A stretch of 64,000 bases of DNA from Ruthenibacterium lactatiformans (GCF_000949455.1 NZ_JXXK01000013.1:1-64000), one strand, 5' to 3'; positions 8,493 to 16,831 are shown, counted from the first letter of the stretch. Notes: generated by a model from the letters alone, not told the origin. A program made the numbers and translations.

Positions 8493-9057
8493 TTACAGCA
8501 GCGTGTACAGCACAAGCCCCGCCGCGCCCGCGCCCGCCATCACAAGGATGGGGTCCTTTTTTCCAGCGCCGCAGCACGAACAGCGCGGCGGCAAACAGCA
8601 GCACGGCAATGAGGTCCACATCCGCGAGCCCTGCGGGCAGCGCGTCCGCACCGAAAAATGAAAGGTTCACCAGCGTCACGCCCGCGGAGGCGATCATCGC
8701 CACCACAGCCGGGCGCAGGCCCGCCAGCACCCCCTGCACCATGGAAAGGCCCCGGTAGCGGTAATATACATAAGCCAGCGTCAGCACAATAATGCAGGAG
8801 GGCAGGACACACCCCGCCGTGGCCACCAGCGCGCCGGGCAGCCCTCCCAACTGCAGGCCCACGAACGTGGCCGAATTGATGGCGATGGGGCCGGGCGTCA
8901 TCTGCGAGATCGTAATGATATCGCTGAACTGCTCCAGCGTAAGCCAGGGATGCAGCTCCACCACCTGGTGCTGGATGAGCGGCATGGCGGCATAGCCGCC
9001 GCCGATGCTGAACAGCCCGATTTGAAAAAAGCTCCAGAACAGTTCCAGATGGATCAT
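8493..9057 (-). CDS. Chromate transporter-type protein, second half-size subunit (apparent frameshift)
   Basis: This CHR-family membrane protein opens with FFQIGLFSIGGGYAAMPLIQ and has the typical ISQMTPGPIAINSATFVG motif. It should be about 187 residues. Near its end the zero frame breaks at a run of six A on the minus strand (about 8547-8552): removing one A restores a natural hydrophobic ending (DPILVMAGAGAAGL...) that stops at 8493. Without the correction the reading runs on, with non-family sequence, to 8362. The annotated end assumes the corrected frame. The start overlaps the stop of the upstream half (ATGA), with AAAGGAGG nine bases before. Together the two halves form a CHR heterodimer for export of chromate or, more likely in a gut anaerobe, some other oxyanion. 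Confidence 0.75.
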
Positions 9058-9644
9058 TGCGCGCGGCCTCCTTTCGAGGTGCGCTGCCTGCGCCACAGGT
9101 CAGCGGCGCCCACCGCGCCGCACACCAGGATAATGGCCACTACGTTCACACCGAAAAAGCGCGCCGCAGCAAACGCGCCCAACAGCATCACCACAGGCAG
9201 GACGCGCCTTTCCCCCAGAACGGAGCGCCCCATCGTCAGCACCACGTCGCAGATGACGGCGGCCACGCCGGCCTGCATCCCCCGCATGACCAGCGCGACG
9301 ATGCGGTTATCCCGAAACGCAGTGTAAAAAAAAGAAATGATGGATAAAATGATGAGCGGCGGCAGCACAGTGCCCAGCACCGTGACCAGCGCCCCGGGCA
9401 CGCCGGCCACGCGGTAGCCTACTAAGATGGATGCGTTCACTGCGATGGCTCCCGGCGAGGACTGTGCAATGGCCGTCAGATCCATCATCTCTTCCTCGTC
9501 GATCCAGTGCAGCTGCTCCACGAACTTTTTGCGCATCAGCGGGATGATGACGAATCCGCCCCCGAATGTGAACGCACTGAGCGTGAACGTAGAGGTGAAC
9601 AGCGTCAGATAATCCTTCCTGCTGTGTTTTGGCTGTTGTTCCAT
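9054..9644 (-). CDS. Chromate transporter-type protein, first half-size subunit
   Basis: The protein is 196 residues with about six membrane segments. It starts with FTFGGGFVIIPLMRKKFVEQ and has the family motif AIAQSSPGAIAVNASILVGYRVAG. It is one of the short CHR proteins that occur as adjacent pairs, each corresponding to one half of full-length ChrA. It overlaps the second half by four bases, so the two are translationally coupled. The divergent LysR gene is the likely regulator. Real substrates in anaerobic Firmicutes are unproven. Confidence 0.85.
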   Translation of the reverse strand: MEQQPKHSRKDYLTLFTSTFTLSAFTFGGGFVIIPLMRKKFVEQLHWIDEEEMMDLTAIAQSSPGAIAVNASILVGYRVAGVPGALVTVLGTVLPPLIILSIISFFYTAFRDNRIVALVMRGMQAGVAAVICDVVLTMGRSVLGERRVLPVVMLLGAFAAARFFGVNVVAIILVCGAVGAADLWRRQRTSKGGRAQ

Positions 9645-9685
9645 ACCTCGCTTCCCCCTTCCCTATCATCATACGCCTTGCAATT

Positions 9686-9734
9686 TAATAATAAAAATAC
9701 TATTATATTATAAATATCATATTATTTTTGTTAT
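9686..9734. promoter_or_regulatory. Very AT-rich regulatory gap between divergent genes
   Basis: About 50 bases are almost pure A/T in an otherwise GC-rich region, with imperfect dyads such as ATAATAAAAATA facing ATTATTTTTGTTAT and the centre TTATATTATAA. It lies between the chromate-transporter-type pair and its divergent LysR gene, so it probably holds both promoters and the LysR sites. The exact -35/-10 boxes cannot be assigned with certainty. Confidence 0.4.
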
Positions 9735-9748
9735 AAGGAGATTTTGGC

Positions 9749-10648
9749 ATGACGCTGCGGCACATCCGCATTTTTCTGGCCGTGTGCGAAAACGGCAACA
9801 ACACCACCCGCGCGGCGCGGGCGCTGTACCTGGCGCAGCCGGCCGTAAGCCGCGCCGTGGCCGAGCTGGAGGAATATTACGGTGTGCGCCTGTTCGACCG
9901 TATCGGCCGCCGCCTGTATCTCACCGAGGCCGGGCGGCGCATGTGGGAATACGCGGTGCACATCTGCGGCCTGTTCGACGACCTGGAAAAGGGCCTGCGC
10001 GGCTGGGACGAACAGGGCGTGCTGCGCGTAGGAGCCAGCATTACCATCGGCTCCCAGTTCCTGCCCGGTTATGTGGACGCATTCCGCGCGGCACACCCCG
10101 GGGTGGATGTGCGCGTCTGGGTGGGGCCGTCGGAGCAGCTTGAGGAAAAGCTGCTGCACAACACGCTGGACGTCGCTCTGATGGAAGGGCCTGTCCACGG
10201 CAGTGCGCTGACAGCGGAGGAATATATGGCGGATACTCTGGCCGTCGTCTGCGCGCCGGGCCGTCCCTTTACGCAGGGCCAGACCGTGCCGCTGGACGCC
10301 TTCCGCGTCCAGCGCTTTCTGCTGCGCGAAAAAGGCAGCGGCACCCGCGAGCAATTCGACAGCGCGGCCGCGGCCGCGGGTTTCACGGTCGCGCCGGTAT
10401 GGGAATCCACCAGCACGCTGGCGCTGGTGAATGCGGCCACCCGCGGCCTTGGCGTGGCGGTGCTGCCCCTGCGCATGGCAGCGGACGCGCTGGAAAAGGG
10501 ACAGGTGGCGGTATTCCGCGTGGATGGGCTGGACCTTTCCCGCAAATTCCGCCTGGTGCACCACCGGGATAAATTTCTTACGGCGTCAGCGCGGGAATTC
10601 CTGGCACTGTGCCGCGCCCAGGGCGACGCTGCGCGGGAAAGGGTGTAA
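9749..10648 (+). CDS. LysR family transcriptional regulator
   Basis: The protein is 299 residues. The N-terminal helix-turn-helix spans LRHIRIFLAVCENGNNTTRAARALYLAQPAVSRAVAELE, and a substrate-binding domain follows. The sequence style is that of CysL/CbbR-like regulators with a GSGTREQF effector-site motif, which in this group often senses small anions or acids. A ribosome site (AAGGAG) stands before the ATG. It is divergent from the chromate-transporter-type pair and is its likely regulator. Confidence 0.88.
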   Translation: MTLRHIRIFLAVCENGNNTTRAARALYLAQPAVSRAVAELEEYYGVRLFDRIGRRLYLTEAGRRMWEYAVHICGLFDDLEKGLRGWDEQGVLRVGASITIGSQFLPGYVDAFRAAHPGVDVRVWVGPSEQLEEKLLHNTLDVALMEGPVHGSALTAEEYMADTLAVVCAPGRPFTQGQTVPLDAFRVQRFLLREKGSGTREQFDSAAAAAGFTVAPVWESTSTLALVNAATRGLGVAVLPLRMAADALEKGQVAVFRVDGLDLSRKFRLVHHRDKFLTASAREFLALCRAQGDAARERV

Positions 10649-10693
10649 AAAGCCGCCGCGCGGCGTGGAGACATCCCGCCGCGCGGCGGCTTT
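10647..10693. terminator. Bidirectional terminator between convergent genes
   Basis: A long GC stem (AAAGCCGCCGCGCGGCG and its complement) with an 11-base loop and A/T flanks lies between the LysR stop and the convergent unknown gene. It overlaps the end of the LysR reading frame by two bases. Confidence 0.8.
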
Positions 10694-10715
10694 GATGTAT
10701 CTATATCCTGTTCTT

Positions 10716-11663
10716 TCAGTGGGCGCAATGCTCGTACCCGTGGGAAATCAGCCACGCGTTTTTTCTCTCCTCTATAATTTCATTCCGGCCGTTCAGGCTC
10801 TGGCCGCAGTTTGCCTTTACCCCGCAGTCCAAAGCTGCCAGATAATCCAGAATCTTCTCCTCCGTGATCTCTTCCGACGGGATATGCTCTGCCGCCCACC
10901 AAACCGGGTCCTTCTGTTCTGTCGGCTTGAAGGCAAGCGCCACGGAATAATATGCAAAGGGCTGGCCCGTTTCTTCGCAGACAGCCTTTGTTTTCAGCAG
11001 GTAGTCCGCCAATTCCGCATCTGCAGGAGCCGGCGCGCCAACCGCAGAAAAGCTTACGCTCAGCTCTATCGGAAGCGGAAGCCCGGCACGGTCGTATTCC
11101 TCGTCTGTCCGAAAGACCGGCGCGTCCGGGTCAAACAAAGGGCCTTCCTGCGTTGTGTAAAAGCCTGCATGAACTTCGGCTTCTCCCGTCAGCGCTCTCA
11201 GCCGCGCCGCCGTTGCGCCGCTTTCCAGCTCCGAGTTCAAAAGATTTTTGAACCGTTCGTAGGTGTTGCAACCCGAACGGACTGCTCCGCCTATTTGGCT
11301 GAACACTGCTCCATCGCTGAAATATGCCGGAAATTCAACATCCTCGCTTGCTTCTTTGCGAACCGTACACACATAATCCATGCCCGCCGATTTGTCCGCC
11401 CGGACGACCCACTGATAACGGGCAGGCCCGACAATGTAGCCTTCACCCGGATGGTAAGCCCTATAATGCGCGGTAATTTTCTGTTCTGTATACCAGGCGA
11501 TCAGAGGATTCCCCGTCTTTCGCCATGTCCACCATACAAGTCCTCCCAAAAGGATCAGCGCCAACAGAAGCGCCAGCGCACGTGTTGTTTTCGTACGCGG
11601 AACGCGAGTCCTGCCTTTGTGCGTCTCGCCCGCTCTTTCGTCAATGCTTTTTGCCGTCTGCAT
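10716..11663 (-). CDS. Membrane-anchored protein of unknown function, last gene of the ECF sigma operon
   Basis: This 314-residue protein starts at the ATG at 11663, which has GGAGG nearby. It has a short basic cytoplasmic start (about 25 residues), one membrane helix (ALALLLALILLGGLVWW) and a large outside domain. Just after the helix comes WYTEQKITAHYRAYHPGEGY..., a pattern like the N-terminal domain of YfjL-type proteins from Firmicutes; that resemblance is weak. Its start lies inside the 3' end of the anti-sigma gene, so it is part of the sigma/anti-sigma operon. It may sense or respond to the same envelope stress. I do not recognise a catalytic motif. Confidence 0.65.
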   Translation of the reverse strand: MQTAKSIDERAGETHKGRTRVPRTKTTRALALLLALILLGGLVWWTWRKTGNPLIAWYTEQKITAHYRAYHPGEGYIVGPARYQWVVRADKSAGMDYVCTVRKEASEDVEFPAYFSDGAVFSQIGGAVRSGCNTYERFKNLLNSELESGATAARLRALTGEAEVHAGFYTTQEGPLFDPDAPVFRTDEEYDRAGLPLPIELSVSFSAVGAPAPADAELADYLLKTKAVCEETGQPFAYYSVALAFKPTEQKDPVWWAAEHIPSEEITEEKILDYLAALDCGVKANCGQSLNGRNEIIEERKNAWLISHGYEHCAH

Positions 11664-12219
11664 ATTTTTCCTCCTTCCTGTTTCCAAACGCAAAATGCAG
11701 CAGCCCCGCGATTGCACAGCCTATGGCCAGCGGCCCGGCAACCGCCAGCGCCATAGACGCATACAGCACCACTGAACCCCACTGCAGCGATTGCATGTTT
11801 GGGATAAAAAAATACAAAAGCACAAACGCCGCCGCTGCAGCCGGCACCAGCCAGCACCTGCGCCGCAGGACATAATAACACGCCGCGCCCACCAGCGGCA
11901 GCCACCATGTAAGATACACGTCGCCCGCGCGGGAGGTGAGCCACAGCGCGCCCAGCACGCCCACCAGCGCGAACAGCACGCTTTGCGCCAGCAGCCTCCA
12001 GCGCAGCCTGCGCAGTACCCGCGCATCATCCGGCATGCTGTGCTCGGGCGGCGTTTCGCTTTCCAGCATCGTGCGGCAGCCACCGCAACGCTCCGTATGC
12101 GCGCGTACCAGCGCTTCGCTGTCCGCGCTGGCCACGCCGTCCCGTACCAGCGGCATCAGGTCCCGGCATACCTCGCAGGAAATGTCAAAGCGTATCCCTC
12201 GCTCTGTTTGTGTTTTCAT
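11641..12219 (-). CDS. Anti-sigma factor with zinc-binding domain, membrane-bound
   Basis: The protein is 192 residues. Its N-terminal cytoplasmic domain has the zinc anti-sigma pattern: an upstream Cys pair in DISCEVCRDLMPLV, then HTERCGGC (HxxxCxxC). After about residue 80 come three to four hydrophobic helices. The ATG at 12219 overlaps the sigma factor stop as ATGA, and homology starts there. It should hold the ECF sigma factor inactive at the membrane until a signal arrives. Confidence 0.85.
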   Translation of the reverse strand: MKTQTERGIRFDISCEVCRDLMPLVRDGVASADSEALVRAHTERCGGCRTMLESETPPEHSMPDDARVLRRLRWRLLAQSVLFALVGVLGALWLTSRAGDVYLTWWLPLVGAACYYVLRRRCWLVPAAAAAFVLLYFFIPNMQSLQWGSVVLYASMALAVAGPLAIGCAIAGLLHFAFGNRKEEKYADGKKH

Positions 12220-12725
12220 AGCTCTGCCCCCTCCTTCTGCAATTGCTCCCGCAGCCAGTGGCGCGTGCGAAAATCCAACGTGCGGGCCGCGCTTTCGCTG
12301 ACGCCGCACCTCTGTGCGATCTCCGCGAACGAATATCCCTGCGCCCGCAGCCAAAGCACCTCTCCGGCGGGCGGGCGGCGCGTTTGCAGCAGTTCCTTTG
12401 CCCGCGCGGCCAGCGCCCGGGCGTCCACCTGCGTTTCAAACGGAGGCGCGCCCGGGCCGCCCTCCTCCACATACCGGGCCAAAAGCTCATCGCCGGAAAG
12501 TACATGCCGTTTGCGCCGCAGCCCGTCGATCCAAACATGCCGTGCAATGCTGAACAGCCAGGTGCGCACACATGCGCCCTTCCGAAAGCCGCTCAGCCCT
12601 GTGAGCGCCCGCAGGAACGTCTCGCTCAGCAGGTCCTCCGCAAGGGCGGCGTCCCGCGTCAGGCTGCACAGGTAACGGTACACATCCTGCCGGCACTGGG
12701 TATAGATCTGTTCGATCTCCTGCAT
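12216..12725 (-). CDS. ECF-type RNA polymerase sigma factor
   Basis: The protein is 169 residues. Region 2 spans YTQCRQDVYRYLCSLTRDAALAEDLLSETFLRAL and TWLFSIARHVWIDGLRR. Region 4 is AQGYSFAEIAQRCGVSESAARTLDFRTRHWLREQL with its helix-turn-helix. The linker is short, as in ECF sigmas. AAAGGAGG lies seven bases before the ATG at 12725. The gene is co-transcribed with its anti-sigma, and an ECF-type promoter sits just upstream, which points to autoregulation. Confidence 0.9.
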   Translation of the reverse strand: MQEIEQIYTQCRQDVYRYLCSLTRDAALAEDLLSETFLRALTGLSGFRKGACVRTWLFSIARHVWIDGLRRKRHVLSGDELLARYVEEGGPGAPPFETQVDARALAARAKELLQTRRPPAGEVLWLRAQGYSFAEIAQRCGVSESAARTLDFRTRHWLREQLQKEGAEL

Positions 12726-12748
12726 CGGGACGCCTCCTTTCAGCATGT

Positions 12749-12776
12749 TAGACGCACGCGCAGACATTTTGTTTCA
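12749..12776 (-). promoter_or_regulatory. ECF-type promoter of the sigma/anti-sigma operon
   Basis: On the minus strand TGAAAC (12776-12771) is followed after exactly 16 bases by CGTCTA (12754-12749), the -35 and -10 pattern of many ECF sigma factors, sigma-W being the best known. It stands about 24 bases before the sigma start codon. The simplest reading is that the encoded sigma factor drives its own operon. Confidence 0.65.
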
Positions 12777-12810
12777 GCTTTCGGAAAACTTTTTGCCTCC
12801 TTGCAAAACA

Positions 12811-12849
12811 AAACGCGGCGCAGAGCAAAAAATGCTCTGCGCCGCGTTT
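12811..12849 (-). terminator. Terminator of the metY operon
   Basis: A 17-base stem (AAACGCGGCGCAGAGCA and its complement) around an A5 loop lies just past the metY stop on the minus strand, followed by TTTTG. It isolates the sigma operon from readthrough. Confidence 0.8.
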
Positions 12850-12872
12850 CATCCCAACAGGCCGCGAGCCGT

Positions 12873-14141
12873 TCAGCGGATGGCCGCGAAGCCTTTTTTC
12901 AGATCGTCCAGAATATCGTCGATGTGCTCCAGCCCCACGGACAGGCGGATAAGCCCCGGCGTGATGCCCGCGGCCACAAGCTGTTCGTCGGTGAGCTGGC
13001 GGTGGGTGCTGCTGGCCGGATGCAGCACGCAGGTGCAGATGTCGGCTACATGCACCACCTTGTTGGCCAGGGACAGGCTGTCCATGAACTTGACGGCCAC
13101 CTCGCGCCCGCCGCGAATGGAGAACGAGATCACCCCGCTGCACCCGTCGGGCAGGTATTTTTTTGCGGCTGCGGCATAAGGGCTGCCGGACAGCGCGGGA
13201 TAATTGACAAACTCCACCTCCGGCTGCCTTGCCAGGAAGGCAGCGGCCTGTTCCGCGTTGCGGCAGTAACGCTCCATGCGCACGGCCAGCGTCTCCAGCC
13301 CAAGGTTCAGCAGAAACGCATCCTGCGCGGAGGGGTACATACCGAAATCGCGCATCAGCTGCACCCGCGCCTTGGTGATATACGCAGCCCTGCCGAAATC
13401 CCTGGTATAGGTCACGCCGTGATAGCTCTCGTCCGGCGTGCACAGCTCGCCGAATTTTCCGTTTTCCCAGTTGAAATTGCCGGAATCCACGATCACGCCG
13501 CCCACCTGGATGGCATGGCCGTCCATGTACTTCGTGGTGGAGTGCACCACGATATCCGCGCCCCACTCGATGGGACGGCACAGCACAGGCGTGGCAAAGG
13601 TGTTGTCCACAAGAAACGGCACGCCGTTTCTGTGGGCGGTGCGCGCGAATTTTTCAAGGTCCAGCACAGCGATGGCAGGGTTGGCGATGGTCTCGCCGAA
13701 CAACGCCTTTGTGTTGGGGCGGAACGCCTTTTCGATCTCCTCCTCCTGCGCGTCCGCGTCCACGAAGGTACATTCGATGCCGAACTTCTTCAGCGTGACC
13801 GCAAACAGGTTCACCGTACCGCCGTAAATGGTGGAGGCGGCGACAAAATGGTCGCCCGCGGTGCAGATGTTCAGAACCGCAAGCAGACTGGCCGCCTGTC
13901 CGCTGGTGGTGCACAGCGCGCCCACGCCGCCCTCCAGCGCCGCGATTTTCTGTTCCACCGCCGCGACGGTGGGGTTGGAGATGCGGGAATACATGTGGCC
14001 GTCCGCCGAAAGGTCGAACAGCTGGCCGATGTGCTCGGTGGAATCATAGGTGTAGGTGGTGCTCTGGTAGATCGGCAGGGCCTTCGGCTCGCCGTTGCCG
14101 GGCTTGTAGCCCTCATGCAGGCATTTTGTTTCGATGTGCAT
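12873..14141 (-). CDS. metY: O-acetylhomoserine sulfhydrylase (O-acetylhomoserine aminocarboxypropyltransferase)
   Basis: The protein is 422 residues, full length for the Cys/Met-metabolism PLP family. The PLP lysine is K204 in HSTTKYMDGH. Other family motifs are YSRISNPTVAAVEQKIAALEGG, the cofactor-phosphate loop SGQAA, and the C-terminal LSVGLEHIDDILDDL. The length and the GHAIQVGGVIVDSG motif favour MetY over the shorter cystathionine synthase/lyase. It makes homocysteine from O-acetylhomoserine and sulfide in the cytosol. It lies directly behind the acyltransferase-kinase fusion gene with a gap of under 20 bases, an odd partnership that may only reflect shared transcription. Confidence 0.9.
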   Translation of the reverse strand: MHIETKCLHEGYKPGNGEPKALPIYQSTTYTYDSTEHIGQLFDLSADGHMYSRISNPTVAAVEQKIAALEGGVGALCTTSGQAASLLAVLNICTAGDHFVAASTIYGGTVNLFAVTLKKFGIECTFVDADAQEEEIEKAFRPNTKALFGETIANPAIAVLDLEKFARTAHRNGVPFLVDNTFATPVLCRPIEWGADIVVHSTTKYMDGHAIQVGGVIVDSGNFNWENGKFGELCTPDESYHGVTYTRDFGRAAYITKARVQLMRDFGMYPSAQDAFLLNLGLETLAVRMERYCRNAEQAAAFLARQPEVEFVNYPALSGSPYAAAAKKYLPDGCSGVISFSIRGGREVAVKFMDSLSLANKVVHVADICTCVLHPASSTHRQLTDEQLVAAGITPGLIRLSVGLEHIDDILDDLKKGFAAIR

Positions 14142-14159
14142 GGTGTTTTTCTTCCCCTC

Positions 14160-15782
14160 TCACGAATACTTTTTCACGATGGACGCCATTTCGTCCCAAA
14201 CGTTTTCCATGTCCGCCACCAGCTTGAACTGGGTGCGGCAGCGCTCCAGGTTCTGGCGCGCCCGGCTCACCTTGAAGTAGGTATCGCCCTGCAGATAGTC
14301 CGTCAGAAAACGGATGCCGCACTCCAGCGTCATCAGCTTGGCGCCCCAGGGCAGGTACTCTTTTTCCGTGTCCGTCAGCGCGACGCCCGCGGCCTCCAGA
14401 TAACCGCGGGTATACAGCTCAAACAGGTACAGGTCAAAATGCACCTTGGAAACGTCCGGCTCGTCCTCAGCTGCCGTGGACGCGCCGAAGCGGATGGAAT
14501 CGCCGTAATCGTTCAGCGCAAGCCCCGGCATGATGGTGTCGAGGTCGATGACGCACAGCGCCTCGCCGGTGTGGGCATCAAACAAAATATTGTTCAGCTT
14601 CGTGTCGTTGTGCGTCACACGCAGCGGCAGCTTTCCCGCGTCCAGCAAGTCCATCAGCACCGCGCAGTCCGCCCTGCGCCGCTGCACAAAGGCAATCTCC
14701 TCCCGGCAGGTCCGCGCGCGGTTCTTCACGTCGCGCTCCAGCGCCTTGTCAAAGTCTGCAAGACGCTTGCGGGTATCATGGAATTTCTCGATGGTCTCGT
14801 GCAGCGTCCCGGCCGGATAATCCTCCAGCGCGCGCAAAAAGCCGCCGAAGCTCTTGGCCGAATGGTAGAAGTCCATCGGGTCCGTCACGCTTTCGATGCA
14901 CACGGAATCCGGAATATAGTTATAGCAGCGCCACGCGCTTCCCACCGCGTCCTCAAAATAGTTGTCGCCTGTTTTCGTCTTGATATAATTCAGCGTCTCG
15001 CGGTCCGCGTCGCCGCCGCGCGCCAGTATCTTTCGGCGCAGGTATTCCGTCACGCCGAAAATATTCTCCATGACGGCGCGCGGGTCCTTAAACACACCCG
15101 TGTTGATGCGCTGGATGACATAGCGCAGCTCGTCGCCGCCCTGCGCCGCCATGTACACGGCATAGGTGTCGTTGATGTGTCCCGCGCCGAAGGGCTTTAC
15201 ATAGCTGGCCGTCTCGCCCAGCTTGAAAGCGAACAGCGCGTCCTCCAGGTTGTGGTCCTCCACCCCGTCAATGTGCCGGCGGGTGGAATACAGCACGGTG
15301 GCCGCCTCGGTGCGCGCGCACGGCTCCATGTGGCACCAGGCCTTGATGGTGGCGTGCAGATTGACGTGCACGCCGTCTTCCAGGACGTTATCGTGGTCCA
15401 CCAGCGCGCCGCTGTTTACAAGGCATGCCGCGCCCAGCACAGTATTGGTGTTGATGATGGCCCCGTGCAGCACAAGGCAGCCCGGCCCAAGCACCGCGGA
15501 CGGGCTGACGATGGCTGTGGGATGCACCACGCTGGGCACACGGTAACCCGCGTCCAGCAGGCGACGCGTCCACGCCAGGCGCAGGCGGTTGTCGCCAAAC
15601 GCCGCCACGGCCTCAGGGTATTCACCCGTGAGCGAAGTGTAGTCCATGCATTTGCCTGCAACGTCCGCGCCGCGGACGGCGTCGTCCAGAAACGCCACGC
15701 CGTCCCAGTTCCCTGCGGCGCGCGCCACTTCCCCCACCATCTGGCCAAGGCCGCCGGCGCCCAAGATCAAAAGTTTAGACAT
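14160..15782 (-). CDS. PglD/NeuD-like acyltransferase fused to NahK-like sugar 1-kinase
   Basis: This 540-residue protein has two parts. Residues 1 to about 180 are a sugar O-acyltransferase of the PglD/NeuD type: a Rossmann-like start LLILGAGGLGQMVGEVA, a FLDD motif, then left-handed beta-helix hexapeptide turns (SPSAVLGPGCLV..., NTNTVLGAACLVNSGALVDHD). Residues about 185-540 are an aminoglycoside-phosphotransferase-fold kinase with GAGHINDTY, the catalytic THNDTKLNNILFD and the metal-binding VIDLDTIMPG. These motifs are those of N-acetylhexosamine 1-kinases (NahK). No stop or frame problem separates the parts. The start overlaps the preceding acyltransferase gene by eight bases. A role in salvage or modification of amino sugars is an inference; the substrate is not visible. 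Confidence 0.82.
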   Translation of the reverse strand: MSKLLILGAGGLGQMVGEVARAAGNWDGVAFLDDAVRGADVAGKCMDYTSLTGEYPEAVAAFGDNRLRLAWTRRLLDAGYRVPSVVHPTAIVSPSAVLGPGCLVLHGAIINTNTVLGAACLVNSGALVDHDNVLEDGVHVNLHATIKAWCHMEPCARTEAATVLYSTRRHIDGVEDHNLEDALFAFKLGETASYVKPFGAGHINDTYAVYMAAQGGDELRYVIQRINTGVFKDPRAVMENIFGVTEYLRRKILARGGDADRETLNYIKTKTGDNYFEDAVGSAWRCYNYIPDSVCIESVTDPMDFYHSAKSFGGFLRALEDYPAGTLHETIEKFHDTRKRLADFDKALERDVKNRARTCREEIAFVQRRRADCAVLMDLLDAGKLPLRVTHNDTKLNNILFDAHTGEALCVIDLDTIMPGLALNDYGDSIRFGASTAAEDEPDVSKVHFDLYLFELYTRGYLEAAGVALTDTEKEYLPWGAKLMTLECGIRFLTDYLQGDTYFKVSRARQNLERCRTQFKLVADMENVWDEMASIVKKYS

Positions 15783-16311
15783 GCTGTCCCCCCAATGGTA
15801 AAAATGCCGCGCCCCGTTCGAGCACGGTGCCGGATTCTATCTTCATCTGCGCGGGCACGGTGTTGCCGGCCTTGACAATGGCCCCGGGCGCAAGGTGGGC
15901 GCACGCGCCGACCACACAGTCGTGGTCCGCGATCGCCCCCATGTTCACGATGGCCCCCTGCTCCACGACAGCACACGCTCCCACAGCGGCCAGCGCCAGC
16001 ACCACAGCCCCGGGACGGATATCCGCCGTGGGGCTGACATAGGCTCTCGGATGCACCAGCGCCGGCAGGCTGTAGCCCGCCGCGGCCAGTTTTTCCAGCC
16101 AGGCGGCGCGCAGCGCGTTGGCGCCAAAGGCCGGATACGCCCAGCGGAATTTCCCCGCAAAGCGTATATAGTCCGTACACGGGCCGAGGATATCCGTTCC
16201 CGTGCATCCGTCGTCCAGGAACGCCACACGCCCGAAAACGCCCATAGCCCGCGCTGTTTCAGCCGCCGTGCGGCCGTAGCCACCCGCGCCGAGGATGATC
16301 AGGTTTTCCAT
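15775..16311 (-). CDS. PglD/NeuD-like sugar acyltransferase
   Basis: The protein is 178 residues with the same plan as the N-terminal part of the next gene: LIILGAGGYGRTAAETA, FLDDG, then beta-helix turns (SPTADIRPGAVVLALAAVG, GAIVNMGAIADHDCVVGACAHLAPGA). The ATG at 16311 has GGGAGG six bases upstream. Such enzymes usually put an acetyl group on an amino sugar nucleotide or sugar acid. The two adjacent, clearly related copies suggest a tandem duplication followed by fusion of one copy to a kinase. This is the first gene of a three-gene operon ending in metY. Confidence 0.8.
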   Translation of the reverse strand: MENLIILGAGGYGRTAAETARAMGVFGRVAFLDDGCTGTDILGPCTDYIRFAGKFRWAYPAFGANALRAAWLEKLAAAGYSLPALVHPRAYVSPTADIRPGAVVLALAAVGACAVVEQGAIVNMGAIADHDCVVGACAHLAPGAIVKAGNTVPAQMKIESGTVLERGAAFLPLGGQHV

Positions 16312-16655
16312 CCGCAGCCTCCCATACCGCCTCCGCACCGCGCGGCCGGAGGCATTCACATTCTTGTATATGATAGAATATCATACCATATTTATACTAA
16401 AAAAAACAGACCGCTTCTTCAAAACCTTTCGCAGCCCCCTCCCGGAAAACTCCGCAGGGGCAGCAGACGAAGCGCCGCTGCGGAGCTGCGGCTCCCCGTG
16501 CATTGCACCCTCGTGGGGCGACGCAAAATGCTTCGGCGGGGGCAAAACCCACGAAATTCGTATACTTACACAACTTTGCGCGGGACAGAGGGCAAAAATT
16601 TGGCGGCGCGGCAAGGATTTTTTTGGCAAAAGCTCTTTGAAAAATGCGCATTTCT

Positions 16656-16831
16656 GTTATAATAGCTCTAAAGTGCCGCTTTGCGGCGGGCCTGCCCGGC
16701 AGACCCTGAAAGCGCGCTGCGCTTTCCTTTCGGCTTTTGTAACATGCAAAACCATGACGCGCATGGTTTTGTTGTGGCCGCTTCGCGGCGACATCATGTT
16801 ATAATCGCTCTAAAGTGCCGCTTTGCGGCGG
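16656..16831 (+). repeat. Intergenic hairpin mosaic with a 34-bp direct repeat
   Basis: A 34-base word appears twice with a single difference, at 16656-16689 and 16798-16831. It begins GTTATAAT and ends with the small hairpin GCCGCTTTGCGGC. Between the copies are further hairpins, such as GAAAGCGC/GCGCTTTC and CAAAACCATG/CATGGTTTTG. The same type of module recurs, inverted, around 27.1-27.3 kb. The whole gap 16312-16901 (590 bases) lies between the divergent acyltransferase and potA genes and holds no gene that I can support. The TATAAT in each repeat could act as a -10 box for the pot operon. Confidence 0.6.

Noticed and set aside
14142..14160. SAM riboswitch or T-box before metY
   Set aside because: Only about 18 bases separate it from the preceding gene; there is no room for a leader element, and none was seen before the operon start.
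12243..15875. Plus-strand open frame of 1210 codons opposite the sigma, metY and fusion genes
   Set aside because: It is antisense to three well-supported genes, has no family motifs, and is explained by the high GC content, which makes stops rare on the opposite strand.
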